Source: Halomonas salinarum (lineage in GTDB: Bacteria; Pseudomonadota; Gammaproteobacteria; Pseudomonadales; Halomonadaceae). From it: a stretch of DNA of 64,000 nucleotides. Numbering within the stretch: position 1 is the stretch's first letter; the number at the start of each line of letters is the position of its first letter. The notes below the pieces were generated by a model. That model worked only from the letters and a program-made list of their open reading frames with translations. It was not told the DNA's origin and searched no databases. Position numbers and translations under genes: made by a program. Shown piece after piece: positions 1 to 9,793 of the stretch. The stretch lies in assembly GCF_012062845.1 (NCBI RefSeq), contig NZ_WWNB01000006.1, forward strand, positions 62,001 through 126,000, read 5' to 3'.

Positions 1-143
1 CGAGGATGACGGTGCGCTGCCCGGGCGGCCAGGGTCAGCAGCAGGCTCGAGTCGAGCCCGCCGGAAAGCGCCACCCAAACGCGACGCCCCGGCGGGGTCT
101 CCGCCAGGGCGTCATCAATCAAGGCTTGCACGTCATTGACCAT
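1..143 (-). CDS. tilS: tRNA(Ile)-lysidine synthase, 5' fragment
   Basis: Only the first 47 or so residues are inside the window; the gene runs off the left edge. The reading frame starting at 143 contains the PP-loop ATP-binding signature SGGLDSSLLL (residues about 26-35), which is typical of the TilS N-terminus. TilS converts C34 of tRNA-Ile(CAU) to lysidine so that AUA is read as isoleucine. It lies directly downstream of accA, as in Pseudomonas. An in-frame GTG four codons upstream (155) is an alternative start. The identification rests on one motif plus gene order. Confidence 0.75.
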   Translation of the reverse strand, partial: MVNDVQALIDDALAETPPGRRVWVALSGGLDSSLLLTLAARAAHRHP

Positions 144-189
144 AGGGGGTTCCACCGCCGCTTCGCACGCCGCAAGGCCCCTGACGAGA

Positions 190-1143
190 TCAGACCGGGG
201 CGCCGTAGCTCATCAGGCGCTCATAGCGCCGCTCGAGGAGAGCATCGGTATCCAGGCCGTTCAGGCGATCGAGGCTCTCGATCAACGAGGCCTTGATCCG
301 CTCGGAGGCTTGTACAGGATGACGATGCGCCCCCCCCAGCGGCTCCTTGATCAGGGTATCGACGAAGCCGAGTTCCTGCAGCCGCTCGGCGGTGATGCCC
401 ATGGCATGGGCGGCTTCAGAGGCGCGGTCGGAACTCTTCCACAGAATGGAGGCGCAGCCTTCCGGCGAGATCACCGAATAGGTGGAGTACTGCAGCATCT
501 GCAACTCGTCGCAAACGCCTATCGCCAGCGCACCGCCAGAACCACCCTCGCCGACCACGGTGGAAATGATCGGCGTCTTGAGCCGCGACATCACCGCGAG
601 ATTGTAGGCGATGGCCTCGGACTGGCCGCGCTCCTCGGCATCGATACCCGGATAGGCGCCTGGCGTATCGATAAAGGTCAGCACCGGCATCTTGAAGCGC
701 TCGGCCATTTCCATCAGGCGGCACGCCTTGCGATAACCTTCAGGGCGCGGCATGCCGAAATTGCGACGCACCTTTTCCTTGACGTCACGCCCCTTCTGAT
801 GACCGATGACCATTACCGGCTTGTCGTCGAGACGGGCCACACCGCCAACCAGCGCCGCATCGTCGGCGAAATGACGATCGCCGTGCAATTCGTCGAAGTC
901 GGTAAAAACGTGCTCGAGGTAATCGAGGGTGTAGGGGCGCTGCGGATGACGCGACAGCTGTGACACCTGCCAGGCCGAAAGATCCTTGAAGATCGACTCG
1001 GTGAGCTTCTTGCTCTTCTCCTGGAGCTTGGCCACCTCTTCATTGATATTGATCTTGCTGTCGTTGCCGACCAGCCGCAGTTCCTCGATCTTCGCCTGCA
1101 ACTCGGCAATGGGCTGTTCGAAATCCAGATAATTGGGGTTCAT
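190..1143 (-). CDS. accA: acetyl-CoA carboxylase carboxyltransferase subunit alpha
   Basis: 317 aa, the normal length for AccA. It forms the carboxyltransferase half of acetyl-CoA carboxylase with AccD and makes malonyl-CoA, the first committed step of fatty acid synthesis. The N-terminus ([16 protein letters not shown]) and the central carboxyltransferase core with [38 protein letters not shown] and [11 protein letters not shown] are all clear. It sits between dnaE and tilS, the same order as in pseudomonads. A possible promoter lies in the 162-bp gap upstream (about 1234-1261), so it may not depend wholly on read-through from dnaE. Confidence 0.97.
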   Translation of the reverse strand: MNPNYLDFEQPIAELQAKIEELRLVGNDSKININEEVAKLQEKSKKLTESIFKDLSAWQVSQLSRHPQRPYTLDYLEHVFTDFDELHGDRHFADDAALVGGVARLDDKPVMVIGHQKGRDVKEKVRRNFGMPRPEGYRKACRLMEMAERFKMPVLTFIDTPGAYPGIDAEERGQSEAIAYNLAVMSRLKTPIISTVVGEGGSGGALAIGVCDELQMLQYSTYSVISPEGCASILWKSSDRASEAAHAMGITAERLQELGFVDTLIKEPLGGAHRHPVQASERIKASLIESLDRLNGLDTDALLERRYERLMSYGAPV

Positions 1144-1233
1144 AGGCTTCAGCTTGTTAGCAATCGGGGCAGCCTGGAGGCCACGGCTGTCGCGGAAAAC
1201 ATAAAAAAGGAACGATCAACGATATAGCCACTC

Positions 1234-1261
1234 ATTATCGCAGCTTGTCTGTCCGGCGCAA
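1234..1261 (-). promoter_or_regulatory. possible sigma-70 promoter for accA
   Basis: Reading the minus strand, TTGCGC (1261-1256) and GATAAT (1239-1234) are separated by 16 bp. The -10 matches consensus at 5 of 6 positions. The predicted start would give a leader of roughly 85 nt before accA. This is motif inspection only. Confidence 0.4.
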
Positions 1262-1305
1262 GGCGCCTCCTCGCCCTGCCACCGGCGACCATCTTGCGGG
1301 ATGCG

Positions 1306-4300
1306 TCAACGCCGGTACTTGAGGCGCACGCCATCCTGGCCCTGGACATCTCGCAGGGCGAGCATCAGTTCGTCCGAAGGCGACACCTTCCACTCGTCGG
1401 CCAGCTCAAGCCAGCCGGACGCCTCGGCATTGCGGTACTTGAGACGCACCGGCAGGCCGTTGGCATCACGGTAGGGCGTCAGGCTATCACGCAGGCTGTC
1501 GATCAGCTTCCCGTTGGCAGCCGCGCCGTCAACGGCGAGTTCCACGGCCTGGCCAAACCGGGCCCGCGCCTCGACCATGGGCGTCACGTCCTTGCCGCGC
1601 AGACGCAGGCCACCGGAATAATCGTCACTCGAGACCTCGCCCTCGACGATCATCACCTGGTCGGCCTCCAGCCGCCCGCGCAGGCGTTCATAGAGCTCGC
1701 CAAACAGCGAGGCCTCGATACGCCCGGTACGATCATCGAGGGTAACGAAGGCCATGGTGTCGCCACGCTTGGACTTCATGGTGCGCATCGCGACCACCAG
1801 GCCGGCCACCCGCTGGGGCTCCCGGGACGGTTTGAGTTCGTTGATGCGGATCGAGACGAAGCGGGAAAGCTCCTGCTCGTATTCATCGATCGGATGCCCG
1901 GTCAGGTAGAGGCCCAGGGTGTCCTTTTCGCCGGCCAGACGCTCCTTGTCCGTCCAGTCGCGCACGCGGCGGTAGTCGGCATAGACATCACCGGCTTCCT
2001 CCTCGTTGAACGCTTCGCCGAACATGTCCATCATGCCCTGGTTCTGATTGGCCAGGTTCTGGGAAGCCGCCTTGAGCGCGGCTTCCATGGAGGCCGTCAG
2101 TACCGCGCGGGCCGCCCCCAGGTTATCCAGCGCCCCGGAGCGAATCAGCGCCTCGAGCGTGCGCTTGTTCATGCGCTTGGGGTCGACCCGACGACAGAAG
2201 TCGAACAGGTCGCTGAAGGCACCGCCCTCGTCGCGCGCCTCGACGATCGCACCGATCGGCCCCTCACCGACGCCACGAATGGCGCCGAGGCCGTAGACCA
2301 CCCGCCCCTCGGTATCGACGGTGAACTTGTAGCCGCCGACGTTGACATCCGGCGGGGTCACGGTCAGCCCCTGGTGGCGGCATTCCTCGATCAGCGGCAC
2401 CACCTTGTCGAGATTGTCCATCTCGGTGGACATCACCGCCGCCATGAAGGGGCCCGGGTAGTGCGCCTTGAGCCAGGCGGTCTGGTAGGACACCAGCGCG
2501 TAAGCCGCCGAGTGCGACTTGTTGAAGCCATAGCCGGCGAATTTTTCCACCAGGTCGAAGATGTTGCCGGCGAGATCCTTGTCGATGCCGTTGGCCGCGC
2601 AACCTTCCATGAAGCCGGCGCGCTGCTTGGCCATCTCCTCAGGCTTCTTCTTGCCCATGGCGCGGCGCAGCATGTCGGCCTGACCCAGGCTGTAGCCCGC
2701 CATCACCTGGGCGATCTGCATCACCTGCTCCTGATAGAGGATGATGCCATAGGTGGGGCCGAGTACCGGCTTGAGGAGCTCGTGCTGATAGTCCGGGTGT
2801 GGGTAGGAGATCTCGGCCCGGCCGTGCTTGCGGTTGATGAAGTCATCGACCATGCCCGACTGCAGCGGGCCGGGACGGAACAGCGCCACCAGGGCGATCA
2901 TGTCCTCGAGGGAATCCGGCAGCAGTCGCTTGATCAGCTCTTTCATGCCACGGGATTCGAGCTGGAAGACCGCGGTGGTCTCGGCCTTCTTGAGCATGTC
3001 GAAGGTCGGCACGTCATCCAGCGGGATGGTGTCGATATCCAGCGGCCCCTGGCCCTCGACGGCACGCACCTTGTCGACCATCTCCAACGCCCAGTCGATG
3101 ATGGTCAGTGTGCGCAGGCCCAGGAAGTCGAACTTGACCAGCCCGGCCTCCTCGATGTCGTTCTTGTCGAACTGCACCACCAGGCCGTTGCCGTCTTCAT
3201 CGCACAGCAGCGGCGAGAAGTCGGTGAGCTTGGTGGGCGCGATCACCACGCCACCGGCGTGCTTGCCGGTGCCGCGGGTAATGCCCTCGAGGCGCTGGGC
3301 CATCTCCCAGATCTCGGCAGCCTCTTCATCGGCCTCCAAGTACTCGCGCAGCGGCTCCTCCTGCTCGTGTGCCTTCTCGAGGGTCATGCCGACCTCGAAG
3401 GGGATCAGCTTGGAGAGCTTGTCGCCCAGCGAGTAAGGCTTGCCCTGGGCACGGGCCACGTCGCGCACCACCGCCTTGGCGGCCATGGTACCGAAGGTGA
3501 CGATCTGCGAGACCGCATCGCGACCGTAGCGCTCGGCCACATAATCGATCACCCGATCGCGTTTCTCCATGCAGAAGTCGACGTCGAAGTCGGGCATCGA
3601 GACGCGCTCGGGGTTCAGGAAGCGCTCGAACAGCAGGTCGTACTGGATGGGGTCGAGATCGGTGATCTTCTGGGCGTAGGCCACCAGCGAGCCGGCACCG
3701 GAACCACGCCCCGGCCCCACGGGCACCTTGTTATCCTTGGCCCACTGAATGAAGTCCATGACGATCAGGAAGTAACCGGGGAAGCCCATCTGCAGGATGA
3801 TGTTGAGCTCGAAATCGAGCCGCTCCCGGTAGCGCTGCTCGATGGGCGCCCAGTCGGCGCCGTCGCGCGGGTAGCGCTCGCGTGGATAGAGGGCGTCGAG
3901 CCGTTCGGTGAGGCCGTCGTGGGAGATCTTGCGGAAGAACTCCTCCTGGGTCATGCCCTCGGGGATTTCGAACTCGGGCAGGAATATCTCGCCCAGGCGG
4001 ACGTCGACGTTGCAGCGCGCCGCGATCATCACACTGTTCTCGAGCGCTTCGGGAATGTCCGCGAACAGCTCGGCCATCTCGGCAGGCGTCTTCAGGTACT
4101 GCTCTTCGCTGTAGCGACGCTCGCGGCGCGGGTCGTCGAGGGCCTTGCCCTCACCGATGGCCACGCGCGTCTCGTGCGCCCAGAAATCCTCACGCGCCAG
4201 GAAACGCACATCGTTGGTAGCGACCACCGGCGTATGGGTCTCGCTGGCAAGCTCGACCGACAGGTGCAGGCATTCCTCGTCGAAGGGGCGCTGGGTACGA

Positions 4301-4809
4301 TTGAGCTCGAGATAGAAACGCCCCGGGAAATACTGATTCCACTCCTCGAGCAGGCTGCGTGCCGTGTCGCCGTGTTCGCTCAGCAGATGACGACCGATCT
4401 CGCCGTCGCGACCGCCGGACAGCGCAATCAATCCCTCGCTCTGGGCGAAGACCCAGGCCTTGTCGAGGATGGCCCGCCCCTGGCGCTGCCCTTCCATCCA
4501 GCCCCGCGAAATCAGCTCGGTAAGGTTACGATAGCCCTCGCTGTCCATGGCCAGCAGGGTCAGCCGGTAGGGGTGGACGTCATCATGTGGATTATCGAGC
4601 CACAGGTCGGCACCGATGATCGGCTTGAGCCCGGCGCCCTGGGCAGCCCGATAGCCCTTCACCAGGCCGAACAGGTTGGCCTCGTCGGTCATCGCCAGGG
4701 CCGGCATGCCCGCCTGTGCTGTCTGCTTGACCAGCGGCTTGAGCCGCAACAGGCCGTCGACGAGGGAATACTCGGTATGCACGCGAAGGTGAACAAAGGA
4801 AGGGGTCAT
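1306..4809 (-). CDS. dnaE: DNA polymerase III subunit alpha
   Basis: 1167 aa, the usual size of the replicative polymerase alpha subunit (about 1160). The N-terminal PHP domain begins with FVHLRVHTEYSLVDGLL. The C-family palm carries GPGRGSGAGSLVAYA and PDFDVDFCMEKRRD-like sequence (PDFDVDFCMEKRDRVIDYV) with the catalytic aspartates. A helix-hairpin-helix region and an OB fold (GLVVAMRTMKSKRGDTMAFVTLDDRTG) follow near the C-terminus. It is the chromosomal replicase catalytic subunit and works with DnaQ, HolE and the clamp loader. It lies downstream of rnhB, with a short tandem duplication in the gap. Confidence 0.98.
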   Translation of the reverse strand: MTPSFVHLRVHTEYSLVDGLLRLKPLVKQTAQAGMPALAMTDEANLFGLVKGYRAAQGAGLKPIIGADLWLDNPHDDVHPYRLTLLAMDSEGYRNLTELISRGWMEGQRQGRAILDKAWVFAQSEGLIALSGGRDGEIGRHLLSEHGDTARSLLEEWNQYFPGRFYLELNRTQRPFDEECLHLSVELASETHTPVVATNDVRFLAREDFWAHETRVAIGEGKALDDPRRERRYSEEQYLKTPAEMAELFADIPEALENSVMIAARCNVDVRLGEIFLPEFEIPEGMTQEEFFRKISHDGLTERLDALYPRERYPRDGADWAPIEQRYRERLDFELNIILQMGFPGYFLIVMDFIQWAKDNKVPVGPGRGSGAGSLVAYAQKITDLDPIQYDLLFERFLNPERVSMPDFDVDFCMEKRDRVIDYVAERYGRDAVSQIVTFGTMAAKAVVRDVARAQGKPYSLGDKLSKLIPFEVGMTLEKAHEQEEPLREYLEADEEAAEIWEMAQRLEGITRGTGKHAGGVVIAPTKLTDFSPLLCDEDGNGLVVQFDKNDIEEAGLVKFDFLGLRTLTIIDWALEMVDKVRAVEGQGPLDIDTIPLDDVPTFDMLKKAETTAVFQLESRGMKELIKRLLPDSLEDMIALVALFRPGPLQSGMVDDFINRKHGRAEISYPHPDYQHELLKPVLGPTYGIILYQEQVMQIAQVMAGYSLGQADMLRRAMGKKKPEEMAKQRAGFMEGCAANGIDKDLAGNIFDLVEKFAGYGFNKSHSAAYALVSYQTAWLKAHYPGPFMAAVMSTEMDNLDKVVPLIEECRHQGLTVTPPDVNVGGYKFTVDTEGRVVYGLGAIRGVGEGPIGAIVEARDEGGAFSDLFDFCRRVDPKRMNKRTLEALIRSGALDNLGAARAVLTASMEAALKAASQNLANQNQGMMDMFGEAFNEEEAGDVYADYRRVRDWTDKERLAGEKDTLGLYLTGHPIDEYEQELSRFVSIRINELKPSREPQRVAGLVVAMRTMKSKRGDTMAFVTLDDRTGRIEASLFGELYERLRGRLEADQVMIVEGEVSSDDYSGGLRLRGKDVTPMVEARARFGQAVELAVDGAAANGKLIDSLRDSLTPYRDANGLPVRLKYRNAEASGWLELADEWKVSPSDELMLALRDVQGQDGVRLKYRR

Positions 4810-4867
4810 GGCGAACTCGTGGCTTGTCTGTGTCGAGAGCGGTGTCGACGGGCAATATCGGCGGCGG

Positions 4868-4899
4868 CGATCCGGCGGCCCGGCGATCCGGCGGCCCGG
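4868..4899. repeat. 16-bp tandem duplication between rnhB and dnaE
   Basis: The unit cgatccggcggcccgg occurs twice in direct, perfect succession (4868-4883 and 4884-4899), in the 122-bp gap between the end of rnhB and the start of dnaE. It is not part of either coding sequence. Confidence 0.9.
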
Positions 4900-4931
4900 T
4901 GAACGAAGGCCGCAACGGCAGCGGCTGGAGG

Positions 4932-5543
4932 CTAGAGCAGGTCCAGTTGCTTCTTGACCGGCGCGAATGAGCGCCGATGGTCAGGCAGTGGCCCCAGGCG
5001 CGAAAGCGCCGCCAGATGCTCCTTGGTCGGATAGCCCTTGTGGCGGGCGAAGCCATAATCGGGATGCAGGGCGTCCAGCGACACCATCTGCGCATCCCGT
5101 GCGACCTTGGCCAGTATCGAGGCAGCGGCGATCGCCGGATGGCGCGAATCGCCCTTGACCACGGCCTGGCCGGGCAGGTGATGCCCCGGCAGACGATTAC
5201 CGTCCACCAGCAGGTACTCGGCCTCGGGTACCAGGCCATCGATGGCGCGCCGCATCGCCAGATGGGTGGCATGGTAGATGTTGAGGCGATCGACTTCCAG
5301 CGGCGACGCCTCGGCCACACAGAACGCCAGGGCCTTGTCGCGAATCTCGCGGTCCAGTGCCTCGCGCCGTCGCGCCGTCAGCGCCTTGGAATCATTGAGT
5401 CCCTCGATCGGCCGCGCGGGATCGAGGATCACCGCCGCCGCCACCACCGACCCCACCAGCGGGCCACGGCCGACCTCATCGACGCCGGCCAGACGCTCGC
5501 CCCGGTAATCGACATGAAGTGGCGGAAGCGTCTTGGCGCTCAT
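4932..5543 (-). CDS. rnhB: ribonuclease HII
   Basis: 203 aa, a normal RNase HII. It removes single ribonucleotides and RNA from RNA-DNA hybrids. The N-terminal motif [20 protein letters not shown] contains the catalytic D-E-G-R-G, and LNDSKAL follows. The start codon overlaps the lpxB stop in an ATGA arrangement (5540-5543), so the two are translationally coupled. The lpxA-lpxB-rnhB-dnaE order is conserved across gammaproteobacteria. Confidence 0.97.
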   Translation of the reverse strand: MSAKTLPPLHVDYRGERLAGVDEVGRGPLVGSVVAAAVILDPARPIEGLNDSKALTARRREALDREIRDKALAFCVAEASPLEVDRLNIYHATHLAMRRAIDGLVPEAEYLLVDGNRLPGHHLPGQAVVKGDSRHPAIAAASILAKVARDAQMVSLDALHPDYGFARHKGYPTKEHLAALSRLGPLPDHRRSFAPVKKQLDLL

Positions 5544-6835
5544 GGCTTCTCTCCCGAACGGGATGATGCGTCGCCATGACGGTGGCCATCCCCTTCTTGC
5601 TCCAAGGCTCGCTTGCCAGCGGGGCTTGCCGCACCACCGGCCTCAGGCGCCATGCTTGCCGGCAACGCCTGCCTGGCGATCAACGCCTCGATGGCCGCGG
5701 CGGCACGTTCACTGGCGCCGCGCTGCAAGCCTTCGTGCATGGCCGCGAAGCGGGCTTCCAACGCCTGGCGTCCGGGGCCATCGTCGAGCATGCCCGTAAG
5801 CTCCTCGGCGATCGCCTCGGCGTTAGCGGCGTCCTGAATCAGCTCCGGCACCAGTGTCTCACGGGCGATCAGGTTGGGTAGCGAGATCCAGTCGGTCTTG
5901 ACCAGGCGCTTGGCGAGCCAATGGGTGGCCGGCGCCATCTTGTAGGCCACCAGCATCGCGCGATGACAGAGCATCGCTTCCAATGCCGCCGTGCCCGAAG
6001 CCAGCAGCACGGCATCCGCCGCGACCATCGCCTCCCGTGCCTGACCATCGAGGAGCGTTACTCGCTCCTTGAGCGCCGGATAGTCGACCAGTAGGGCCTC
6101 GAGCTCTGTCCGCCGTGCCGGCGTCGCCGCGGGAATCACCACCGCAAGACCGGGGCGCGCTTTGCAGAGACGCTCGGCGGCATCCAGAAAGGTCGTGCCC
6201 AGAAAACGGATCTCGTTGGCCCGAGAGCCGGGCAGCAGGGCCAACACTTCCCCCGCCTTAGCAAGGCCCAGCGCCTTTCGGGTACCCGCGCGATCGTTTT
6301 CAAGCGGCAACTCATCGGCCAGGGGATGACCGACAAACGCCACCGGCACGCCATGCTGCTCGTAGAAGGCGGCCTCGAAGGGCAGGAAGGTGAGGATCGC
6401 ATCTACCGACTTGGCAATGCCCTTCACTCGTCCCTGGCGCCAGGCCCACACGGAAGGACTGACGTAGTGGGCGGTGGTCAGGCCTGATTCACGCAACTGA
6501 CGCTCGAGGCCCAGCGTGAAGTCCGGCGCATCGATGCCGATCATGATATCCGGCGCCCAGGCGAGGGCATCACGCCTGAGTGTGCGGCGGACCTTGATCA
6601 GCTCGGGCAGGTGCTTGACCACCTCGACCAGCCCCATCACCGACAGTGTCTCCAGCGGGTAGAGACTATCGATGTCCTGGGCGAGCATCCGCGGACCGCC
6701 GATACCGCGAAACTCAACATCGCCCAGCCGCGCGCGCAGCGCCTGCATCAGGCCAGCGCCGAGGATATCACCGGACAACTCACCGGCAACCAGATAGACC
6801 CGCAGCGGGCGCGACGCGCGAGAGACATCTGTCAT
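5540..6835 (-). CDS. lpxB: lipid-A-disaccharide synthase
   Basis: 431 aa. LpxB is a GT19 glycosyltransferase that joins UDP-diacylglucosamine and lipid X at the inner face of the inner membrane. The N-terminal [18 protein letters not shown] and internal [15 protein letters not shown] and [10 protein letters not shown] motifs identify it. The family is usually about 380 residues. Here the C-terminus has an extra 45 or so residues after the last conserved helix, rich in Ala, Gly, Ser, Glu and basic residues, which is probably disordered. It begins 3 bp after the lpxA stop and overlaps rnhB. Confidence 0.96.
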   Translation of the reverse strand: MTDVSRASRPLRVYLVAGELSGDILGAGLMQALRARLGDVEFRGIGGPRMLAQDIDSLYPLETLSVMGLVEVVKHLPELIKVRRTLRRDALAWAPDIMIGIDAPDFTLGLERQLRESGLTTAHYVSPSVWAWRQGRVKGIAKSVDAILTFLPFEAAFYEQHGVPVAFVGHPLADELPLENDRAGTRKALGLAKAGEVLALLPGSRANEIRFLGTTFLDAAERLCKARPGLAVVIPAATPARRTELEALLVDYPALKERVTLLDGQAREAMVAADAVLLASGTAALEAMLCHRAMLVAYKMAPATHWLAKRLVKTDWISLPNLIARETLVPELIQDAANAEAIAEELTGMLDDGPGRQALEARFAAMHEGLQRGASERAAAAIEALIARQALPASMAPEAGGAASPAGKRALEQEGDGHRHGDASSRSGEKP

Positions 6836-6838
6836 GGC

Positions 6839-7606
6839 CTAGCGCAGAATGCCGCGAGTTGAGGCGCGAATCGAATCGACGAAGACTTGTGTCTCCGGTA
6901 GCGCGTACTCGGCCTCGATCTCGGCGAGCGCCTGGTCGACAGTCAGTCCCTGGCGGTAGACCTTCTTGTAAGACTCGGTGAGGGCCTTGATCGCCTCCCG
7001 GGAGAAGCCACGGCGCTTGAGGCCCACCAGGTTGAGGCCATGGGGCTGCGCCGGATTGCCGTTGATCATCACGTAGGCCGGGGTGTCCTTGGTGATGATC
7101 GAGCCACCACCGGCCATGGCCTGAGTGCCGAAGTGACAGAACTGGTGGATCGCCGACAGCCCACCGATGATGGCGGCATCACCAAGGGTGACATGGCCGG
7201 CAAGTGTCACCTGATTGGCCAGGATGCAGTCGTTGCCGACCACACAGTCGTGCCCGACATGGACATAGGCCATGAGCAGGTTGCGGCTGCCGATGGTGGT
7301 CTCGCCGCGGTCCTGAACGGTGCCGCGATGCAGGGTGACGCCCTCGCGAATGACGTTGTCGTCGCCCATCACCAGGCGCGTCGGCTCACCGGCGTACTTC
7401 TTGTCCTGGCAATCCTCGCCGACCGAGGCGAACTGGAAGATGCGCGTGCGCTCACCGAGCACCGTCGGCCCCTTGACCACCACATGCGGCCCAATCACGC
7501 TTCCGGCGCCGATCTCGACGTCAGGACCAATCACGCTGAATGGGCCGACCTCGACATCCTCGGCAAGGCGCGCTTTTGGATCAACGATAGCAGTGGGATG
7601 TATCAA
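6839..7606 (-). CDS. lpxA: acyl-ACP--UDP-N-acetylglucosamine O-acyltransferase
   Basis: 255 aa from a TTG start. LpxA transfers a 3-hydroxyacyl chain to UDP-GlcNAc, the first step of lipid A synthesis. It is a left-handed beta-helix of hexapeptide repeats, with the catalytic-histidine segment [12 protein letters not shown] and an alpha-helical C-terminus. The TTG start is chosen because the protein then begins (M)IHPTAIVDP like other LpxA proteins, GAGGAAGG lies just upstream, and the TTG overlaps the fabZ stop as TTGA. A longer ATG start at 7627 would add seven residues inside fabZ. Confidence 0.95.
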   Translation of the reverse strand: MIHPTAIVDPKARLAEDVEVGPFSVIGPDVEIGAGSVIGPHVVVKGPTVLGERTRIFQFASVGEDCQDKKYAGEPTRLVMGDDNVIREGVTLHRGTVQDRGETTIGSRNLLMAYVHVGHDCVVGNDCILANQVTLAGHVTLGDAAIIGGLSAIHQFCHFGTQAMAGGGSIITKDTPAYVMINGNPAQPHGLNLVGLKRRGFSREAIKALTESYKKVYRQGLTVDQALAEIEAEYALPETQVFVDSIRASTRGILR

Positions 7607-8046
7607 GCGACCTTCCTCTCGGCACAAATGATCTCGGCCTCGCAGGCCACCTCACCTTCAACGCTTGCGATGCACTGGAATTTCCAGATACCCCGTTTCG
7701 TGCGAATCACATTCGCCTCGAGACGCAGCTGATCGCCAGGCATTACCGGGCGTTTGAAGCGGACGTTATCGCTGCCGACGAGATAATAGACATAGCCATC
7801 GGCGGGTAACTTGTTGACCGTCTTGAAACCGAGGATGCCACACGCCTGGGCCAGCGCCTCGATGACCAGCACCCCCGGCATGATCGGATGGTGCGGGAAG
7901 TGACCATTGAAGAACGGCTCGTTGATGCTCACATTCTTATTGGCCACGATACGTGCACCCTGCTCGAGTTCCATGACCCGGTCGACCAGCAGAAAGGGGT
8001 AGCGGTGAGGGAGATACTCACGGATCTCGTTGATGTCCATTACCAT
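7603..8046 (-). CDS. fabZ: 3-hydroxyacyl-[acyl-carrier-protein] dehydratase FabZ
   Basis: 147 aa hot-dog-fold dehydratase of fatty acid elongation. It competes with LpxA for 3-hydroxyacyl-ACP, which fits its place between lpxD and lpx[12 protein letters not shown] and the catalytic segment [22 protein letters not shown] are present. Two in-frame ATGs, two codons apart (8046 and 8040), are both possible starts; the second gives the common MDINEI N-terminus. Confidence 0.97.
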   Translation of the reverse strand: MVMDINEIREYLPHRYPFLLVDRVMELEQGARIVANKNVSINEPFFNGHFPHHPIMPGVLVIEALAQACGILGFKTVNKLPADGYVYYLVGSDNVRFKRPVMPGDQLRLEANVIRTKRGIWKFQCIASVEGEVACEAEIICAERKVA

Positions 8047-8070
8047 CGATACGACCTCTGAAATGACAAA

Positions 8071-8092
8071 ATGCTCGGCCGAAGGCGAGCAT
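8071..8092 (-). terminator. hairpin with weak T tract between lpxD and fabZ
   Basis: On the minus strand the arms ATGCTCG and CGAGCAT enclose an inner C-TTCG-G tetraloop, and TTTTGTCATTT follows. This could act as a partial terminator or processing site inside the lpx operon, in the 120-bp lpxD-fabZ gap. A second short dyad (GGCGGC/GCCGCC) lies near 8100-8115. Confidence 0.45.
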
Positions 8093-8166
8093 GTTGGGGC
8101 GGCAGGGCCGCCGCCATGATTAGGTTGGGATGGTGGACGTTCCCGTGCGGGCGTCTCACCACCTGG

Positions 8167-9195
8167 CTATTGCTTTTCCAGGCGAGTCACCCGTTTGGCG
8201 AGCGCATCCAGCTGTTTGAAGCGTACCGCATTCTTGCGCCACAGGGCGTTGGGCATCGAACCAGTGCCAGAAGAGTAAACGCCGGGCTCGTGGATCGAAT
8301 TGGTGACCAGGCTCATGCCGGTGACTTGTACACCATCACAGAGGGTCAGGTGACCGGACAGACCGACACCGCCACCGAGCATGCAATGACGTCCCACCCT
8401 GGTGGAGCCGGCGATACCCACACAGCCAGCAAGGGCGCTGTGGTCACCGATCTGCACATTATGAGCGATCTGCACCTGACTATCGATCTTGACGTTGTTA
8501 CCGATAACGGTATCGCCCAATGCGCCGCGGTCAATGCTCGAGCAGCTGCCAACCTCCACGTCATCACCGAGCACCACGCCCCCTAGCTGGGCGATCTTGT
8601 GCCAGCGGCTACCATCGTGGGCGAAGCCGAAGCCATCACCGCCAATCACGCAATGGCTGTTGAGCACGACCCGCTCACCAAGCACCACCCCATGACAGAC
8701 ACTGACATGCGCATGCAGGCGTGAACCGGCACCGACCACGCTATCGGCCCCGACCACGCTGCCCGGCCCGATGGCCACATCATCACCGATCACCACGCCA
8801 TCCTCGATGACCGCCTGCGGGCCGATTTCGACATTGCTGCCGAGTGTTGCGGTGGGCGCAACGACAGCCGAGGCGTGAACCCCCGGCCGATGTCTCGCGG
8901 CCAAGGGATCAAACAGCCGAGACAGCTCGGCATAGCCCAGGTAGGGATTCTCGAGCGCAAGGCAGGCAGTCGGGCTTTCCTCGGCATGATCCGGGTGCAG
9001 AAGCACCGCCGCTGCCCGCGTTTTGGGCAGGTATTTCAGGTAGGCCCGATTAGCGAGGAACGTCAGTTCCTGAGGGCCGGCATCGCTGAGCGTCGCCAAC
9101 CCACTGACGGTGCGACGGCCATCGCCGATCACACGAGCATTGAGGCGCTCGGCGAGCTCGTCGAGAGTAAACGTGGGAAGTGGAGCGATTGTCAT
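8167..9195 (-). CDS. lpxD: UDP-3-O-(3-hydroxyacyl)glucosamine N-acyltransferase
   Basis: 342 aa, normal length. LpxD adds the second hydroxyacyl chain in lipid A synthesis. An N-terminal uridine-binding domain (FTLDELAERLNARVIGDG...) is followed by many hexapeptide repeats forming a beta-helix, including HCVIGGDGFGFAHDG and KIDSQVQIAHNVQIGDHSALAG with the catalytic histidine region. The C-terminal helix ends QLDALAKRVTRLEKQ. It follows skp by 45 bp in the conserved bamA-skp-lpxD-fabZ-lpxA-lpxB order. Confidence 0.97.
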   Translation of the reverse strand: MTIAPLPTFTLDELAERLNARVIGDGRRTVSGLATLSDAGPQELTFLANRAYLKYLPKTRAAAVLLHPDHAEESPTACLALENPYLGYAELSRLFDPLAARHRPGVHASAVVAPTATLGSNVEIGPQAVIEDGVVIGDDVAIGPGSVVGADSVVGAGSRLHAHVSVCHGVVLGERVVLNSHCVIGGDGFGFAHDGSRWHKIAQLGGVVLGDDVEVGSCSSIDRGALGDTVIGNNVKIDSQVQIAHNVQIGDHSALAGCVGIAGSTRVGRHCMLGGGVGLSGHLTLCDGVQVTGMSLVTNSIHEPGVYSSGTGSMPNALWRKNAVRFKQLDALAKRVTRLEKQ

Positions 9196-9240
9196 GGACG
9201 CGGATCATCGCGGACAGCATGCCTGGGCAGGCTGTCGGCC

Positions 9241-9747
9241 TCAGTTGGACGAATTGAGAATCTCGGTAACGTCTTCGGTCACATCGAGAAGCTCGCCATT
9301 GGCATGAATTACCCCATTGCGATCCACCAGCACCTCGATGTCGTAACGATCGACGACCTGGTCCACGGCGCTCTCGAGCCTCGGCTGAGCCTGCTGCATG
9401 AACTCTTGCTCAGACTGCTGACGCGCCTGCGTCACTTGACGGCGCAACTGCTGAAAACGGCCGCCCTTTTCCTGGAGTTCCTGCATGGCTTCCTGGCGCT
9501 GCGACTCGGACATCGTGGCCCCGTCGCGCTGCAGACGCTGCTGAAGCTGCTGAACTTCCTGGCCCAGCGCCTTGGCTTCCTGCTGCTGACCACCGATCCG
9601 GTCTTCCAGTTCACTCATTGACTGCTGGGCATCATCGCTCTTCAGCAGGGCTTGGCGCCAATCCAGCACGGCGACATCAGTGGCCAGGGCGGGCGTACTC
9701 AGGGCCGCGAACAGGCCGAGACACAGGGCTCCGGTCAACTTGCGCAT
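9241..9747 (-). CDS. skp: periplasmic chaperone Skp/OmpH
   Basis: 168 aa. It has a signal peptide (MRKLTGALCLGLFAALSTPALA, cleaved near residue 22), a short beta segment (TDVAVLDWRQALL), and then a long Gln/Glu/Arg-rich coiled-coil region (about 40-130) forming the tentacles of the Skp trimer. It escorts unfolded outer-membrane proteins through the periplasm to BamA, encoded directly upstream. The RBS AAGGAG is well placed. Confidence 0.94.
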   Translation of the reverse strand: MRKLTGALCLGLFAALSTPALATDVAVLDWRQALLKSDDAQQSMSELEDRIGGQQQEAKALGQEVQQLQQRLQRDGATMSESQRQEAMQELQEKGGRFQQLRRQVTQARQQSEQEFMQQAQPRLESAVDQVVDRYDIEVLVDRNGVIHANGELLDVTEDVTEILNSSN

Positions 9748-9793
9748 CTTGTCACACTCCTTGAAATCGATGGTCTGGCATCCGGCAATAAGC

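Noticed and set aside
1294-4902. A 1202-codon open frame on the plus strand
   Set aside because: It is antisense to dnaE and arises from high-GC codon bias; its translation is rich in His, Leu, Gly and Gln with no domain.
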